Shown here in pieces: positions 33,756 through 42,379 of a stretch of DNA of 46,614 nucleotides (the stretch's first letter is position 1; each line of letters opens with the position of its first letter). This DNA is from Nostoc sp. FACHB-152 (GTDB taxonomy: Bacteria > Cyanobacteriota > Cyanobacteriia > Cyanobacteriales > Nostocaceae). Position numbers and translations under genes: made by a program. The stretch lies in the NCBI RefSeq assembly GCF_014697475.1, contig NZ_JACJRV010000057.1, positions 1 through 46,614 on the forward strand, read 5' to 3'. Under the pieces are notes generated by a model. It worked only from the letters and a program-made list of their open reading frames with translations. It was not told the origin of the DNA and did not search any database.

Positions 33756-34439
33756 ATGCTTTCAATAGACGGCGAATATCAATCTTTAGAAATACAAGAA
33801 GCTGTTTTACCTGTAGATTCCAATTTAATAGAAACTGAGAATACAGTTACATCTGTAACTGTTGGAACACAAACCCAATTTTGCGGTTCCTATAGCGATT
33901 TTATGGAAATGTATGCCCCAATACATCAAGTTGCTGAGTATCTCAATGCTCATTCTTCATGGTTTACACGCTGTGCTGAACCCATGAAGGTACAACCATT
34001 GGGAGAAAATGGCTATGCTTTGGTTATTGGACGTTTCGGTTCTTTTGGTTATGAAGTAGAACCAAAAATTGGCTTGGAACTTTTACCAGCCCAAGAAGGA
34101 ATTTATCGCATTCGGACTATCCCGATTCCTGGCTACCAAGCACCTGGCTACGATGTAGATTATCGGGCATCGATGCAACTCAAAGAATATTTCAATGAGG
34201 ATGCTGACCTCAAATCAAGTCAGGTAACACGCGTGGAATGGGAATTAGATTTAAAAGTTTATCTTCACTTTCCCAAATTTATTCAGCGATTACCCAAGTC
34301 TATAATTCAATCTACAGGCGATCGCTTACTTAATCAAATTGTCCGTCAAGTCTCTCGCCGCTTAACATACAAAGTTCAACAAGATTTTCATGGATCTTTA
34401 GGCATACCTTTTCCTGACCGTTCCAAAAAAAAGCGATAG
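33756..34439 (+). CDS. DUF1997 protein
   Basis: The 227-residue product matches DUF1997, found in cyanobacteria and plastids. Typical blocks are FCGSYSDFMEMYAPIHQVAE, YALVIGRFGSFGYEVEPKIG, VEWELDLKVYLHFPKFIQ and the basic end VRQVSRRLTYKVQQDFH. No membrane segment is present. It resembles the START-like fold in length and strand pattern, but the function is not established. A GGGAGGGG site lies 8-16 bases before the ATG. Confidence 0.83.
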   Translation: MLSIDGEYQSLEIQEAVLPVDSNLIETENTVTSVTVGTQTQFCGSYSDFMEMYAPIHQVAEYLNAHSSWFTRCAEPMKVQPLGENGYALVIGRFGSFGYEVEPKIGLELLPAQEGIYRIRTIPIPGYQAPGYDVDYRASMQLKEYFNEDADLKSSQVTRVEWELDLKVYLHFPKFIQRLPKSIIQSTGDRLLNQIVRQVSRRLTYKVQQDFHGSLGIPFPDRSKKKR

Positions 34440-34452
34440 GTCAAAAGTCCAC

Positions 34453-34499
34453 AGTCAATAGTCAATAGTGGTGAAACTTTTGACTATTGACTATTGACT
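34453..34499. terminator. 17-bp inverted repeat of CAATAGT heptamers between convergent genes
   Basis: AGTCAATAGTCAATAGT (34453-34469) pairs exactly with ACTATTGACTATTGACT (34483-34499) around 13 bases, and CAAAAGT/ACTTTTG nearby add an alternative pairing. The right arm reaches into the stop codon of the DUF4079 gene. It is well placed to end both convergent transcripts. Confidence 0.65.
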
Positions 34500-34968
34500 A
34501 TGCGTTAGAAAGAATTCTTTGAACAATTTGCACGCCAGTGATAGCCTGCCACGTAAAAAGACCTAAAATTCCGAAATTTAACAGAATATGAGTCACCCGC
34601 GCCCAATTTGCACCTTTTTGCATAAAAGGCGATAGGGCAGCAGAAAATGCAATTAAACTAGTCATCCCTAACCCTGCAATTAAGTGTGGGCCGACAAATA
34701 ACTTACCGTTATTAATATAGGTGACAGCCATACCACCTACTGCGCCTACTACCATCAAAGCTAAAAGAATAGACCCGATTTGGTAGTGTTTAACGTTATA
34801 TCTACCTTTGATTAGTTCTTTCTTTTCTTCCCCTTGAGCGTTTCTGGTACGCTGTACTTGCAGTCCCAGGTAAGCAGCATAAAGTGAAATTGCTAAAAGT
34901 ACCCACATCATTAGCGGGTGGAAAAAGTTCAGCCAGTATTTAACCGAGGCAGACAGTTCCAGAGTCAT
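34498..34968 (-). CDS. DUF4079 membrane protein (first of two)
   Basis: The 156-residue product starts MTLELSASVKYWLNFFHPL and has four membrane helices, with conserved histidines in FFHPLMMW, VKHYQIG, GPHLIAG and RVTHILLNFG. DUF4079 belongs to a cytochrome b561-like four-helix group, and paired histidines at helix ends could bind haem. I chose the ATG at 34968; a TTG at 34983 adds five residues. A second DUF4079 gene with the same layout is at 39159-39620. Confidence 0.83.
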   Translation of the reverse strand: MTLELSASVKYWLNFFHPLMMWVLLAISLYAAYLGLQVQRTRNAQGEEKKELIKGRYNVKHYQIGSILLALMVVGAVGGMAVTYINNGKLFVGPHLIAGLGMTSLIAFSAALSPFMQKGANWARVTHILLNFGILGLFTWQAITGVQIVQRILSNA

Positions 34969-35030
34969 TGTGTTATCGCCCAATTCTTAAATCTTAATAA
35001 AAATTAGCACAAGTGTAATAAAAAAGGGAC

Positions 35031-35172
35031 TAGGGGCTAGAGGCTAGGGCTAGAGATTAGGGAGTTGAGATGAATATTTTTTTGTCACTACTTGGTTTCA
35101 AAACATACTTCTACAGCCTGTCCTCCACAACGCTTGTCTACGAAATATCTGTTTTCTAGCCTCTAGCCCCTA
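35031..35172. repeat. Long-range inverted repeat of CTAG-rich heptamers
   Basis: TAGGGGCTAGAGGCTAG (35031-35047) and CTAGCCTCTAGCCCCTA (35156-35172) are exact complements of 17 bases separated by 108 bases. The spacer between the DUF4079 and ankyrin genes holds no gene. Confidence 0.65.
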
Positions 35173-35246
35173 TTGCAAAAGTACCTAAAGAATTTCACAC
35201 TAAATTCTGTGAGTAGACAAAAAACTGCCTGGGCAGGATTTAATTA

Positions 35247-36524
35247 ATGGCTGAAAACAACGATGTCTTGCTGCTGAAGACTGCGAAAGTTGGAGATATA
35301 AAGCGACTGAGTGCGATATTAGCTGCTGGTGCTAGGGTGGATGCTTGCGATCGCGATGGTACCACGGCGTTAATGTTTGCTGCTAATTTAGGCTACACCG
35401 AAATTGTGCGATCGCTGTTAGATGCCGGGGCAAATATTAACTTGGCGAGAAAACGCTATGGCTTAACGGCGTTAATGTTAGCTGCTAGTAACAATCAAGT
35501 TGATATTGTGCAGTTATTAGTATCAAGAGGTGCTAATGTCGATGCTATCAATGAAGATGGCAGCACAGCTTTGATGGCAGCCGCGCTTAAAGGTTATGTA
35601 GAGGTAGTGCGGATATTACTGGCTGCTGGTGCGAAGGTAAATATTGCTGATCATGATGATGACACTGCTTTAAAATTGGCGGTGAAGCAGGGACACGCCG
35701 CAGTTGTGCAACTCATAGCGCAAAGTGGCGCGGATGTAAATCTTCAAGATGAAGATGGCGAAACATTGTTAATGATTGCTGCTGACTTAGGCAATTTAGA
35801 TGTTGTCCAAGCATTATTAACAGCTGGCGCAGATGTGAACTTAAAAAACAGCGATGGTAGTACAGCATTATTAGCCGCCGCCGCCGCAGGCAACAGTGCG
35901 ATCGCATCTGCTTTACTAGATAGAGGTGCCGAAATTAATCACCAAGATAAAGACGGTGAAACTGCATTACATATTGCCGTAGTCGAAGGCTATATTGACA
36001 TAGTACAGATGTTACTCAGTCGCGGCGCAAACTTACAAATTAGAAATAAATTAGGCGATACAGCAATGTTAGTCGCCGTATTACAAGGACATAGCGAAAT
36101 TGTGCCATTACTGCTGAGTGCTGGTGTCAAAACTGTTGGGGGAACTGAAATTCCTTTGCTGGCGGCACTATCTTTAGGACATACTCAAATAGTAAAACTA
36201 TTGCTAGACTACGGTGCTAATCCCAATGCTCTTAGCAGTGATGGAAAAGCAGCTTTGCTAAAGGCTGCTGAACGCAACCGCGTAGAAATTATTAAGCTGC
36301 TAATAGAAAAAGGCGCAAATGTAAATTTTCAAGATACATCTGGCGCGACAGCATTAATGTGGGCTGCTTCTGGTGGTTATAGCGAAACTGTGCAGATATT
36401 ATTGCAAGCTGGGGCAAATATGAATCTTAAAAATCGTGGTGGCTATACTGCTTTAATGCTGGCAGAATTTAATGGCTATAAAAATGTCGTCAAGCTACTG
36501 CAAAAAGCTGGGGCGCAGGAATAA
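35247..36524 (+). CDS. Ankyrin-repeat protein
   Basis: The 425-residue product is almost wholly ankyrin repeats of about 33 residues, roughly 12-13 of them, each with the G-x-TALMxAA and V(V/I)xxLLxxGA pattern (GTTALMFAANLGYTEIVRSL, GSTALMAAALKGYVEVVRIL, GETALHIAVVEGYIDIVQML). No signal peptide, catalytic or extra domain is visible. Ankyrin arrays bind other proteins; the partner is unknown. It stands alone. Confidence 0.93.
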   Translation: MAENNDVLLLKTAKVGDIKRLSAILAAGARVDACDRDGTTALMFAANLGYTEIVRSLLDAGANINLARKRYGLTALMLAASNNQVDIVQLLVSRGANVDAINEDGSTALMAAALKGYVEVVRILLAAGAKVNIADHDDDTALKLAVKQGHAAVVQLIAQSGADVNLQDEDGETLLMIAADLGNLDVVQALLTAGADVNLKNSDGSTALLAAAAAGNSAIASALLDRGAEINHQDKDGETALHIAVVEGYIDIVQMLLSRGANLQIRNKLGDTAMLVAVLQGHSEIVPLLLSAGVKTVGGTEIPLLAALSLGHTQIVKLLLDYGANPNALSSDGKAALLKAAERNRVEIIKLLIEKGANVNFQDTSGATALMWAASGGYSETVQILLQAGANMNLKNRGGYTALMLAEFNGYKNVVKLLQKAGAQE

Positions 36525-37257
36525 GCTCCTACATATATAGTTTATACATTTAGACTGCAAGGGGGCAGGGGTGCAGAGGTGCAGGGGAGAGAGATTGAAC
36601 GTAAGAACTCAGAAGTCAGAACAGTTAAAGAATCAGCCCAATATTTGAGAATGAAGAAATAAATCAGTAAGCGCAGATTAAATCTCCTACCCATTCTGAC
36701 TTCTGACTCCTGGATGCTGAATTCTTACGATTGAACTATTTCTCTTAAATCAAAAATGTAAACAGCTTAATAGAGGCAGAAAATATAGCTTCTATATTAG
36801 GTAATTATTTCTCATTCTTTGTTTAAATATTACTCTTGGGCTGCTTTAAACATCTGCAATTTTTGTGATTTAAAATACCAAATTTTAATATCATTACTAA
36901 TAGCTTGACAAAGGTGAAAATCCACGGTATTTACTTATTATACGAGGGCTATATAAAATACCCCAGTGCATAATTAACTCAAAAAAGCAAAACTCCACCG
37001 CAGCTATTTTCGCCTACTGCGACGGAGAACAAAGAAACTGAAACACCAAGGTAAAGCACAAGCAAAACGTTTGTACATCACGGAAAATGATGAAGCAAAA
37101 GATTAGGAAAACCTAAGCATTTCGCCCAATCTCTCCCTTGGTGTTTCCTACTGTGCTAGACATTTATCAATATATAATTTTTAGTTTCTGGAAACAGTAT
37201 TGTATTGATCAGTTTCCAGGTATAACGCTCAACGATAATTAAGTAAGCTGATGTAAT
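36525..37257. other. 730-base spacer with inverted repeats and no gene
   Basis: It opens with a G-rich GGGGGCAGGGGTGCAGAGGT STRR. TCAGAAGTCAGAA (36609-36621) is exactly complementary to TTCTGACTTCTGA (36694-36706). Near the right end lies a structured element (36999-37147, listed separately). The middle is A/T-rich, and I found no frame of useful length with a binding site. Confidence 0.6.
36999..37147. repeat. Structured palindromic element
   Basis: GAAACACCAAGG (37040-37051) pairs exactly with CCTTGGTGTTTC (37136-37147) over 12 bases, enclosing 84 bases that contain TTAGG-AAAA-CCTAA. Just outside, CTCCACCGCAG and CTGCGACGGAG form a second near-perfect stem around CTATTTTCGCCTA. This could be a MITE-like repeat or a folded small RNA; no known RNA family is recognised. 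Confidence 0.4.
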
Positions 37258-37716
37258 TTGAGGTTGCTGGCTAAATCAACTAGTAAATCAAATGAGAAAA
37301 TTTTTAAATATCCGCAATTTTTGTGGATAGGAATTGGTTTTAAGCGGGGCAGTTCACAGCAGTTGATTGAAATAGCAATTCAGGAAGTTTTTCAAAAAAA
37401 TTTACTTGATGAAAGCGCGATCGCGGGTCTTGCTACTATAGATACGAAAGCTTCGGAAAATTTTTTAATAGAACTGTGCCGCCTACGCAACTGGCAATTT
37501 AAAATCTTTTCAGCACAACAACTATCTACTGTCGAAGTTCCCAACCCTACTGAAATCATTACCACAGCAGTAGGAACACCCAGTGTTGCGGAGGCGGCTG
37601 CTATCTTGGCAGCTTCTCGGTTAGATTTCGATTTGTTGCTACCTAAACAGATTTTTCGCTTACCAGGAGAACCAGGGGTAGTAACTATAGCTGTAGCTGA
37701 AGAAATACAGCAATGA
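37258..37716 (+). CDS. Cobalamin biosynthesis CbiG C-terminal domain / CobE-like protein
   Basis: The 152-residue product matches the CbiG C-terminal (CobE) domain: WIGIGFKRGSSQQLIEIAI, SAIAGLATIDTKASE and VGTPSVAEAAAILAA are characteristic. CbiG opens the precorrin-5A lactone ring; the separate C-terminal domain (CobE) is needed for cobalamin synthesis but has no defined reaction. Many cyanobacteria carry this domain as a free protein or fused to CbiH-type methyltransferases. It starts at TTG 37258, since the frame closes at 37249 and there is no ATG nearby. Confidence 0.8.
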   Translation: MRLLAKSTSKSNEKIFKYPQFLWIGIGFKRGSSQQLIEIAIQEVFQKNLLDESAIAGLATIDTKASENFLIELCRLRNWQFKIFSAQQLSTVEVPNPTEIITTAVGTPSVAEAAAILAASRLDFDLLLPKQIFRLPGEPGVVTIAVAEEIQQ

Positions 37717-37810
37717 GGAATTATAGCTACCAAGAATATGTCAATAAGGACATTTTAAGAGCCAATTTCAGGAAAAGTAATATTTTTACCTCCTGTCTCC
37801 TGCCACTTCT

Positions 37811-38167
37811 TCAATTATCAACAGCTCTCAGAAAATAATTAATTACACTGGAAACAATAGATAGCACAACTGAACCAAGTAAAGCCGGTAGAAACCCTTT
37901 AATCTCAAAACCAGTCCCAGGGGTAATAGCACTTGCTATCCATAGAGAAATAGCATTGATAACAAATGTAAATAAACCGAAAGTTAGTAAGGTAATGGGA
38001 AATGCCAAAAGCTGCAAAATTGGTCTGACAAAGGCATTTACCAGCCCGATAACTATCACAGCCACTAAAGCCGCAACAAAGTTATTAACTTCAAAACCAT
38101 CAACAATTCTAGAGGTGATGAGTAAAGCTACCGCAGTACCCAGCCAAGTTAACAAAAAGTGCTTCAT
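37811..38167 (-). CDS. Holin-like four-TM membrane protein (phage holin superfamily IV type)
   Basis: The 118-residue product has four hydrophobic helices and the block VIVIGLVNAFVRPILQLLAFPI, with LLTFGLFTFVINAISLWIAS after it. This is the family named mycobacterial four-TM phage holin, but in most bacteria, including cyanobacteria, it is a chromosomal protein of unknown role. No phage genes are near, so lysis is unlikely. Confidence 0.85.
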   Translation of the reverse strand: MKHFLLTWLGTAVALLITSRIVDGFEVNNFVAALVAVIVIGLVNAFVRPILQLLAFPITLLTFGLFTFVINAISLWIASAITPGTGFEIKGFLPALLGSVVLSIVSSVINYFLRAVDN

Positions 38168-38254
38168 ATAAAACAGAAAGTAGGACGGGAGTTGTAAGAA
38201 GGAGCAGGAAGTTTTGTACTTGAATTGCCAGAACTACTGACTATGATGTTTAGC

Positions 38255-39103
38255 CTATCGTTGCCTAGGCGATCGCTGCAAGAGAATTTCCCAAGTAGCA
38301 CCACCTGCTACACCATCATCTTCTAAACCATAGCGTCTTTGCAGGGCTTTAACTGCTGCTTCGGTAGACCGGCCAAAATCGCCATCTATATTACTGCTAC
38401 TTAAGAAGCCAAACCTTTGCAGTTGTCGTTGCAATGTAGTGACCTCTGAACCTTGGTTGCCTAAGCGTAAAATTGGATATCCTTCCGAGGTGTACTGAAG
38501 ACCTGGGACTTGGCGAAAAGTGATAGCTGGCGTACTGCGAGTTGACGAGGAAGACCGGGCAGAAGTTCTGTTTTGATTTGTGGAAGTTCTGCGGTTAGCT
38601 GGTCTAGGTTCAGGTGCTAGAGTTGGCACTTGAGTTGCCCTATTTCTGGGATTAGCAGGTCTTGGTTCCGGTTTTGCAGTGTTTGTATTTTGCCCAGATG
38701 GAGCTAGTAAAGCCGCAGCAGTATTGGATGTAGATGCTGGCTCTTTGGGAAACAGTTTTTGCCAAGTAGCAGCATCAACCACGCCATTAGGGTTTAAGCC
38801 AACTGCTTGCTGAAACCGAGAAACTGCATTAGCTGTATTGTCACTATAAACTCCGTCAACTTTACCTGAATAAAAGCCCAAAAGCTGGAGTGCGGCTTGT
38901 AACTCCGATACACGATCTCCTTGGCTGCCAACTCTTAAGGTAGGACGATTAATGCTCGCTCCGGTCACTGCTTGAGCAACTTTTTGGGGTGCTGCAATTG
39001 CAACTCCGGGCCAAAAATTCATCAGCCAAGGTGTGGAGAATAATAGCAGTAACCTATACAACTTCTTAGCACTCAAGATACTTGCTCTCAGGCTGCCTGT
39101 CAT
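38255..39103 (-). CDS. Secreted protein with two peptidoglycan-binding domains
   Basis: The 282-residue product has an N-terminal hydrophobic signal (about 15-38, LYRLLLLFSTPWLMNFWPGV), a first PG_binding_1 domain (about 55-112, LRVGSQGDRVSELQAALQLL), a long Ser/Thr/Pro/Arg-rich linker (about 115-200) and a second PG_binding_1 domain (about 213-275, LRLGNQGSEVTTLQRQLQRF). No catalytic domain is attached. It probably binds the cell wall from the periplasm. It is co-directional with the holin-like gene 87 bases downstream. Confidence 0.9.
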   Translation of the reverse strand: MTGSLRASILSAKKLYRLLLLFSTPWLMNFWPGVAIAAPQKVAQAVTGASINRPTLRVGSQGDRVSELQAALQLLGFYSGKVDGVYSDNTANAVSRFQQAVGLNPNGVVDAATWQKLFPKEPASTSNTAAALLAPSGQNTNTAKPEPRPANPRNRATQVPTLAPEPRPANRRTSTNQNRTSARSSSSTRSTPAITFRQVPGLQYTSEGYPILRLGNQGSEVTTLQRQLQRFGFLSSSNIDGDFGRSTEAAVKALQRRYGLEDDGVAGGATWEILLQRSPRQR

Positions 39104-39158
39104 GGAATTTACTCCAGAATCTTCTGATGCTCATCTTACAGCCGCAAGGGGTTAGAGG

Positions 39159-39620
39159 CTAGGGTAAATACTTTTGTACGACAGTCCAGCCAGTCCAAGA
39201 TACCCAAGCAAAGGCAGCGAAGAGAATAATATTTACGGTAATATGTAAAGTTCTTACCCAAGGTCTTCTGGGGCTAATTTGAGTTGCACTGATAGCAGAT
39301 AGCAATACTAAAAATACTACTATTAGCCCAGCTGCTAAGTGTGATGAATGTCCTAAAGAACCAAAGTGTCCTAAGGTGCCGATAATACCGATCGCCAGCA
39401 ATAGTAGCACTAAACTCACCATACTGATGCCCATTGTATAGTGGAGCGATCGCACTCCTCCACGACTCACAGGGAATCCGGGAAAGCTAGGTAAGGACTC
39501 AGAAGTTCTAGCTTGCCGCATCCATATACCTGTGATAGCTAACAGCACATAAGCCAATAGCGATAATCCCATCGACCAGGCGGCTATTTTCCACAGCCAG
39601 ATAAAAGAGGGTAGATGCAT
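39159..39620 (-). CDS. DUF4079 membrane protein (second of two)
   Basis: The 153-residue product has four membrane helices and histidines in LHYTMG, GHFGSLGHSSHLAAG and RTLHITVNIILF, like the DUF4079 protein at 34498-34968 but well diverged from it. The SLPSFPGFPVSRGGVRS loop between helices 1 and 2 is specific to this copy. A haem-binding or electron-transfer role is possible from the histidine pattern but unproven. It lies 55 bases before the peptidoglycan-binding gene on the same strand. Confidence 0.8.
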   Translation of the reverse strand: MHLPSFIWLWKIAAWSMGLSLLAYVLLAITGIWMRQARTSESLPSFPGFPVSRGGVRSLHYTMGISMVSLVLLLLAIGIIGTLGHFGSLGHSSHLAAGLIVVFLVLLSAISATQISPRRPWVRTLHITVNIILFAAFAWVSWTGWTVVQKYLP

Positions 39621-39699
39621 AAATTTAGGGAGTGGGGAGTGGAAGAAGAGGTAGAAGGAAGGGAGAATAACTTAATGACAACCCTTATTAACAATAGAA

Positions 39700-39723
39700 A
39701 AGGTTGCTGATATCAGCAACCTT
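39700..39723 (-). terminator. Terminator after the DUF1830 gene
   Basis: AAGGTTGCTGA (39700-39710) pairs exactly with TCAGCAACCTT (39713-39723). On the minus strand it is followed by TTTTC, on the plus strand by AAATTTTTTT, so it can work both ways. It lies 42 bases past the DUF1830 stop. Confidence 0.75.
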
Positions 39724-39765
39724 AAATTTTTTTGAACAAATTTTTTATTTTAAGCAAGGAAATGA

Positions 39766-40143
39766 TTAACCAGCAACTGTTAAAGGTTTTGTTGTATCTC
39801 CGCTTTTGGTATTAATTGCCTTGACTATGGGATTTTTACTGATAGGGTCGAGGGTAACTGAGTCGGTATTAAAGTCAATACTGCTTGGTTCGTGAATCGC
39901 AAGGCGATCACACGGAATTGTATCCGATAAAATTGCACTTGCCATCATCCCGGTATGAATCTCCATTTGAGCTTCTAGCGGGGCTTCAAACACCAGGCGT
40001 TGACCAGGAAAAACAACCCTTTCAAAGTACCAGTTAGAAATGTTAGAGATCCGAGCCACCTGGATTTTGCTGGTGGCATTAACGTAGCAGCAGAGAAATT
40101 TCCCCGATTGCTCAGGTGGTAGAGAATCTAATATTTGAGCCAT
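39766..40143 (-). CDS. DUF1830 protein
   Basis: The 125-residue product has the DUF1830 core in its first 80 residues: KFLCCYVNATSKIQVARISN, WYFERVVFPGQRLVFEAP and MEIHTGMMASAILSD. The family is small, cyanobacterial and of unknown function. The last 45 residues (from about IHEPSSIDF) are a variable extension. It has its own terminator. Confidence 0.83.
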   Translation of the reverse strand: MAQILDSLPPEQSGKFLCCYVNATSKIQVARISNISNWYFERVVFPGQRLVFEAPLEAQMEIHTGMMASAILSDTIPCDRLAIHEPSSIDFNTDSVTLDPISKNPIVKAINTKSGDTTKPLTVAG

Positions 40144-40719
40144 AACTGCCGAGGAGCTTTACGCAACACTTTGTATATTACATAAGCCAAGACTAACACT
40201 GGCTGATCCCCAGCTACTGTAACTCCGACTACCAACTGAAAATTTCTACGTTATTTCTATCTAAAGATATGTTCAAGTTATGAAAACTTTATAAAATCAT
40301 CTATTTTAAAAAAAATTATACACTATTAACAAAAATTTCTCATTGTTTTCTTTGGTAACGAAATTGCCTCATACATTAATTAACTATCAATAGAGTATGT
40401 TAAACCTTCTTCTAGCTTGTATCTATTTTGAATGAGTTGACACGGTTATACCTTTAGATAGGTAGCAAGGGATCATCGCTTAATAGTTGAACTCAATGTT
40501 ATGGTAAAGATATATGAACAATTTATTCATAAAACAATCTTTCCTGATTGATGCCCAGCCAAGATAGCTATCTCCGCCATTCCTAACAGGAAAAAAGAAG
40601 AAGCACAAATCAGCCTAAACGTCAATCTAGATTGTCATAAATAAGACTAACTCAAACTACATTTCTAAAAATATGTCTCGCTTTCCTTAAAGAATGGCAA
40701 GATGGAGGATAAAACACTA
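40144..40719. other. 576-base spacer without a gene
   Basis: A/T-rich, without HIP1, long palindromes or STRRs, unlike other spacers here. The longest frame with an ATG (40514) has 17 codons. It presumably holds the promoters of the divergent DUF1830 and radical SAM genes; a long leader on the radical SAM side is possible. Confidence 0.55.
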
Positions 40720-42294
40720 ATGATCAAAAATCGAATTCTCTACGTTCGCCTTCCTTGTAACCCCATATTTCCTATTGGGGTTGTTTATCTTTGTGATCAT
40801 GTCCACAAACTATTTCCTCACATCGAACAGCGCATTTTCGATTTGGGGACAGTTCCACCTTTAGACTACACTGCGGCTTTAGACCGTTGTATCGATGAAT
40901 TTAAACCCACACTGCTAGTATTTTCTTGGCGAGATATTCAGATTTATGCCCCAGTTGGTGGACGTGGCGGAAACCCACTGCAAAATGCTTTTGAATTTTA
41001 TTACGCCAAAAATCCCCTGACCAAATTACGTGGCGGATTAGGTGGTTTACGAATCTTCATTGCCTACTATGTAGAGTTATGGCGCAATTTGGGATTAATC
41101 AAACGCGGTTTAAAACGCGCTCAAAAATATAACTCTGAAGCACGTGCAGTTGTAGGTGGTGGTGCAGTCAGCGTATTTTATGAACAGTTGGGTAAAAGCT
41201 TACCTTCAGGAACAATTATTTCTGTGGGTGAAGGCGAAACCTTACTAGAAAAACTCTTAAGTGGTAGAGAAATTCGTGATGAACGCTGTTATGTCGTCGG
41301 AGAAGGTAAACCACGCCAACGCTTGATTCACGAACAACCTACCCCATTAGAAAAAACTGCTTGTAACTACGACTATATTGAAAACGTCTGGCCAGAGTTT
41401 AACTATTATCTGCAAGACCAAGACTTTTATATAGGAGTACAAACCAAGCGCGGTTGTCCCCATAACTGCTGCTACTGTGTTTACACTGTTGTGGAAGGTA
41501 AACAAGTTCGGATAAATCCCGCCGAGGAAGTTGTGGCGGAAATGCGACAACTATATAATCGCGGTGTGCGGAACTTTTGGTTTACCGATGCCCAATTTAT
41601 CCCAGCGCGGAGATATATTAATGATGCCATCGAACTATTACAGGCGATCGTTGATTCTGGGATGACAGATATTCATTGGGCAGCATACATCAGAGCCGAC
41701 AACTTAACTCCCGAATTGTGCGACTTAATGGCAAAAACCGGGATGAACTATTTTGAAATCGGCATTACCAGTGGTTCTCAAGAACTGGTACGCAAAATGC
41801 GGATGGGTTACAACCTGCGGACTGTCTTACAAAACTGTCGTGACTTAAAAGCAGCCGGGTTTAACGATTTAGTTTCTGTCAATTACTCTTTTAATGTGAT
41901 TGACGAACGCCCTGAAACTATTCGCCAAACCATAGCCTATCACCGCGAACTAGAACAAATCTTTGGTGCAGATAAAGTTGAACCAGCCATTTTCTTCATT
42001 GGACTGCAACCCCACACCCATTTAGAAGAGTATGCCTTTAAAGAAGGCATCCTCAAACCAGGGTACAATCCTATGAGCTTGATGCCGTGGACAGCTAAAA
42101 AACTGCTATGGAACCCCGAACCCCTTGGTTCTTTCTTTGGCGAAGTCTGCTTACAAGCTTGGCGACAAAATCCTAATGACTTCGGACGGGAAGTTATGAA
42201 GATTTTAGAAGAAAGGCTAGGTTGTGCAGAATTAGAAGCAGCACTATCCGCGCCAATTGAAACGAAAGCAAAACAATTAGCAGGCATATCATAA
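40720..42294 (+). CDS. Radical SAM protein, photosystem II high-light-acclimation type
   Basis: The product (524 residues from ATG 40720) has an N-terminal cobalamin-binding-like domain (LYVRLPCNPIFPIGVVYL, RIFDLGTVPPLDY) and a radical SAM core with the 4Fe-4S cysteines C246, C250 and C253 in KRGCPHNCCYCVY. The family is annotated as the PSII high-light-acclimation radical SAM protein; relatives with this layout include BchE-like enzymes. The substrate is unknown. I preferred ATG 40720 because GGAGGA lies 10 bases before it; the in-frame ATG at 40702 adds six residues and has only a weak site. It heads a same-strand cluster. Confidence 0.87.
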   Translation: MIKNRILYVRLPCNPIFPIGVVYLCDHVHKLFPHIEQRIFDLGTVPPLDYTAALDRCIDEFKPTLLVFSWRDIQIYAPVGGRGGNPLQNAFEFYYAKNPLTKLRGGLGGLRIFIAYYVELWRNLGLIKRGLKRAQKYNSEARAVVGGGAVSVFYEQLGKSLPSGTIISVGEGETLLEKLLSGREIRDERCYVVGEGKPRQRLIHEQPTPLEKTACNYDYIENVWPEFNYYLQDQDFYIGVQTKRGCPHNCCYCVYTVVEGKQVRINPAEEVVAEMRQLYNRGVRNFWFTDAQFIPARRYINDAIELLQAIVDSGMTDIHWAAYIRADNLTPELCDLMAKTGMNYFEIGITSGSQELVRKMRMGYNLRTVLQNCRDLKAAGFNDLVSVNYSFNVIDERPETIRQTIAYHRELEQIFGADKVEPAIFFIGLQPHTHLEEYAFKEGILKPGYNPMSLMPWTAKKLLWNPEPLGSFFGEVCLQAWRQNPNDFGREVMKILEERLGCAELEAALSAPIETKAKQLAGIS

Positions 42295-42337
42295 AATACG
42301 TAGTAATCAAGGGATGGGGTATGAAAAAACCTTCCGT

Positions 42338-42379
42338 AATCCCCACTCCCTACTCCCTACTCCCTACTCCCCATCCCCT
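42338..42379. repeat. Tandem CCCTACT heptamers between radical SAM and DICT-HD genes
   Basis: CCCTACT repeats at least three times with exact 7-base period at about 42351-42371, then CCCCATCCCCT runs up to the ATG at 42380. An open frame passes through the repeat, giving a Pro/Ser/Tyr-rich extension that I do not consider translated. Confidence 0.75.

Noticed and set aside
37811-39103. Prophage lysis module (holin-like protein plus peptidoglycan-binding protein)
   Set aside because: No phage structural or integrase genes are near, and both families are ordinary chromosomal genes in cyanobacteria.
42314-42379. Upstream start for the DICT-HD gene at 42314
   Set aside because: The added residues come from the CCCTACT tandem repeat; MLEGSILQKLE at 42380 is the natural N-terminus.
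8910-42379. CRISPR array
   Set aside because: Tandem units are 7-8 bases without unique spacers; no array of 25-40-base repeats with spacers and no cas genes are present.
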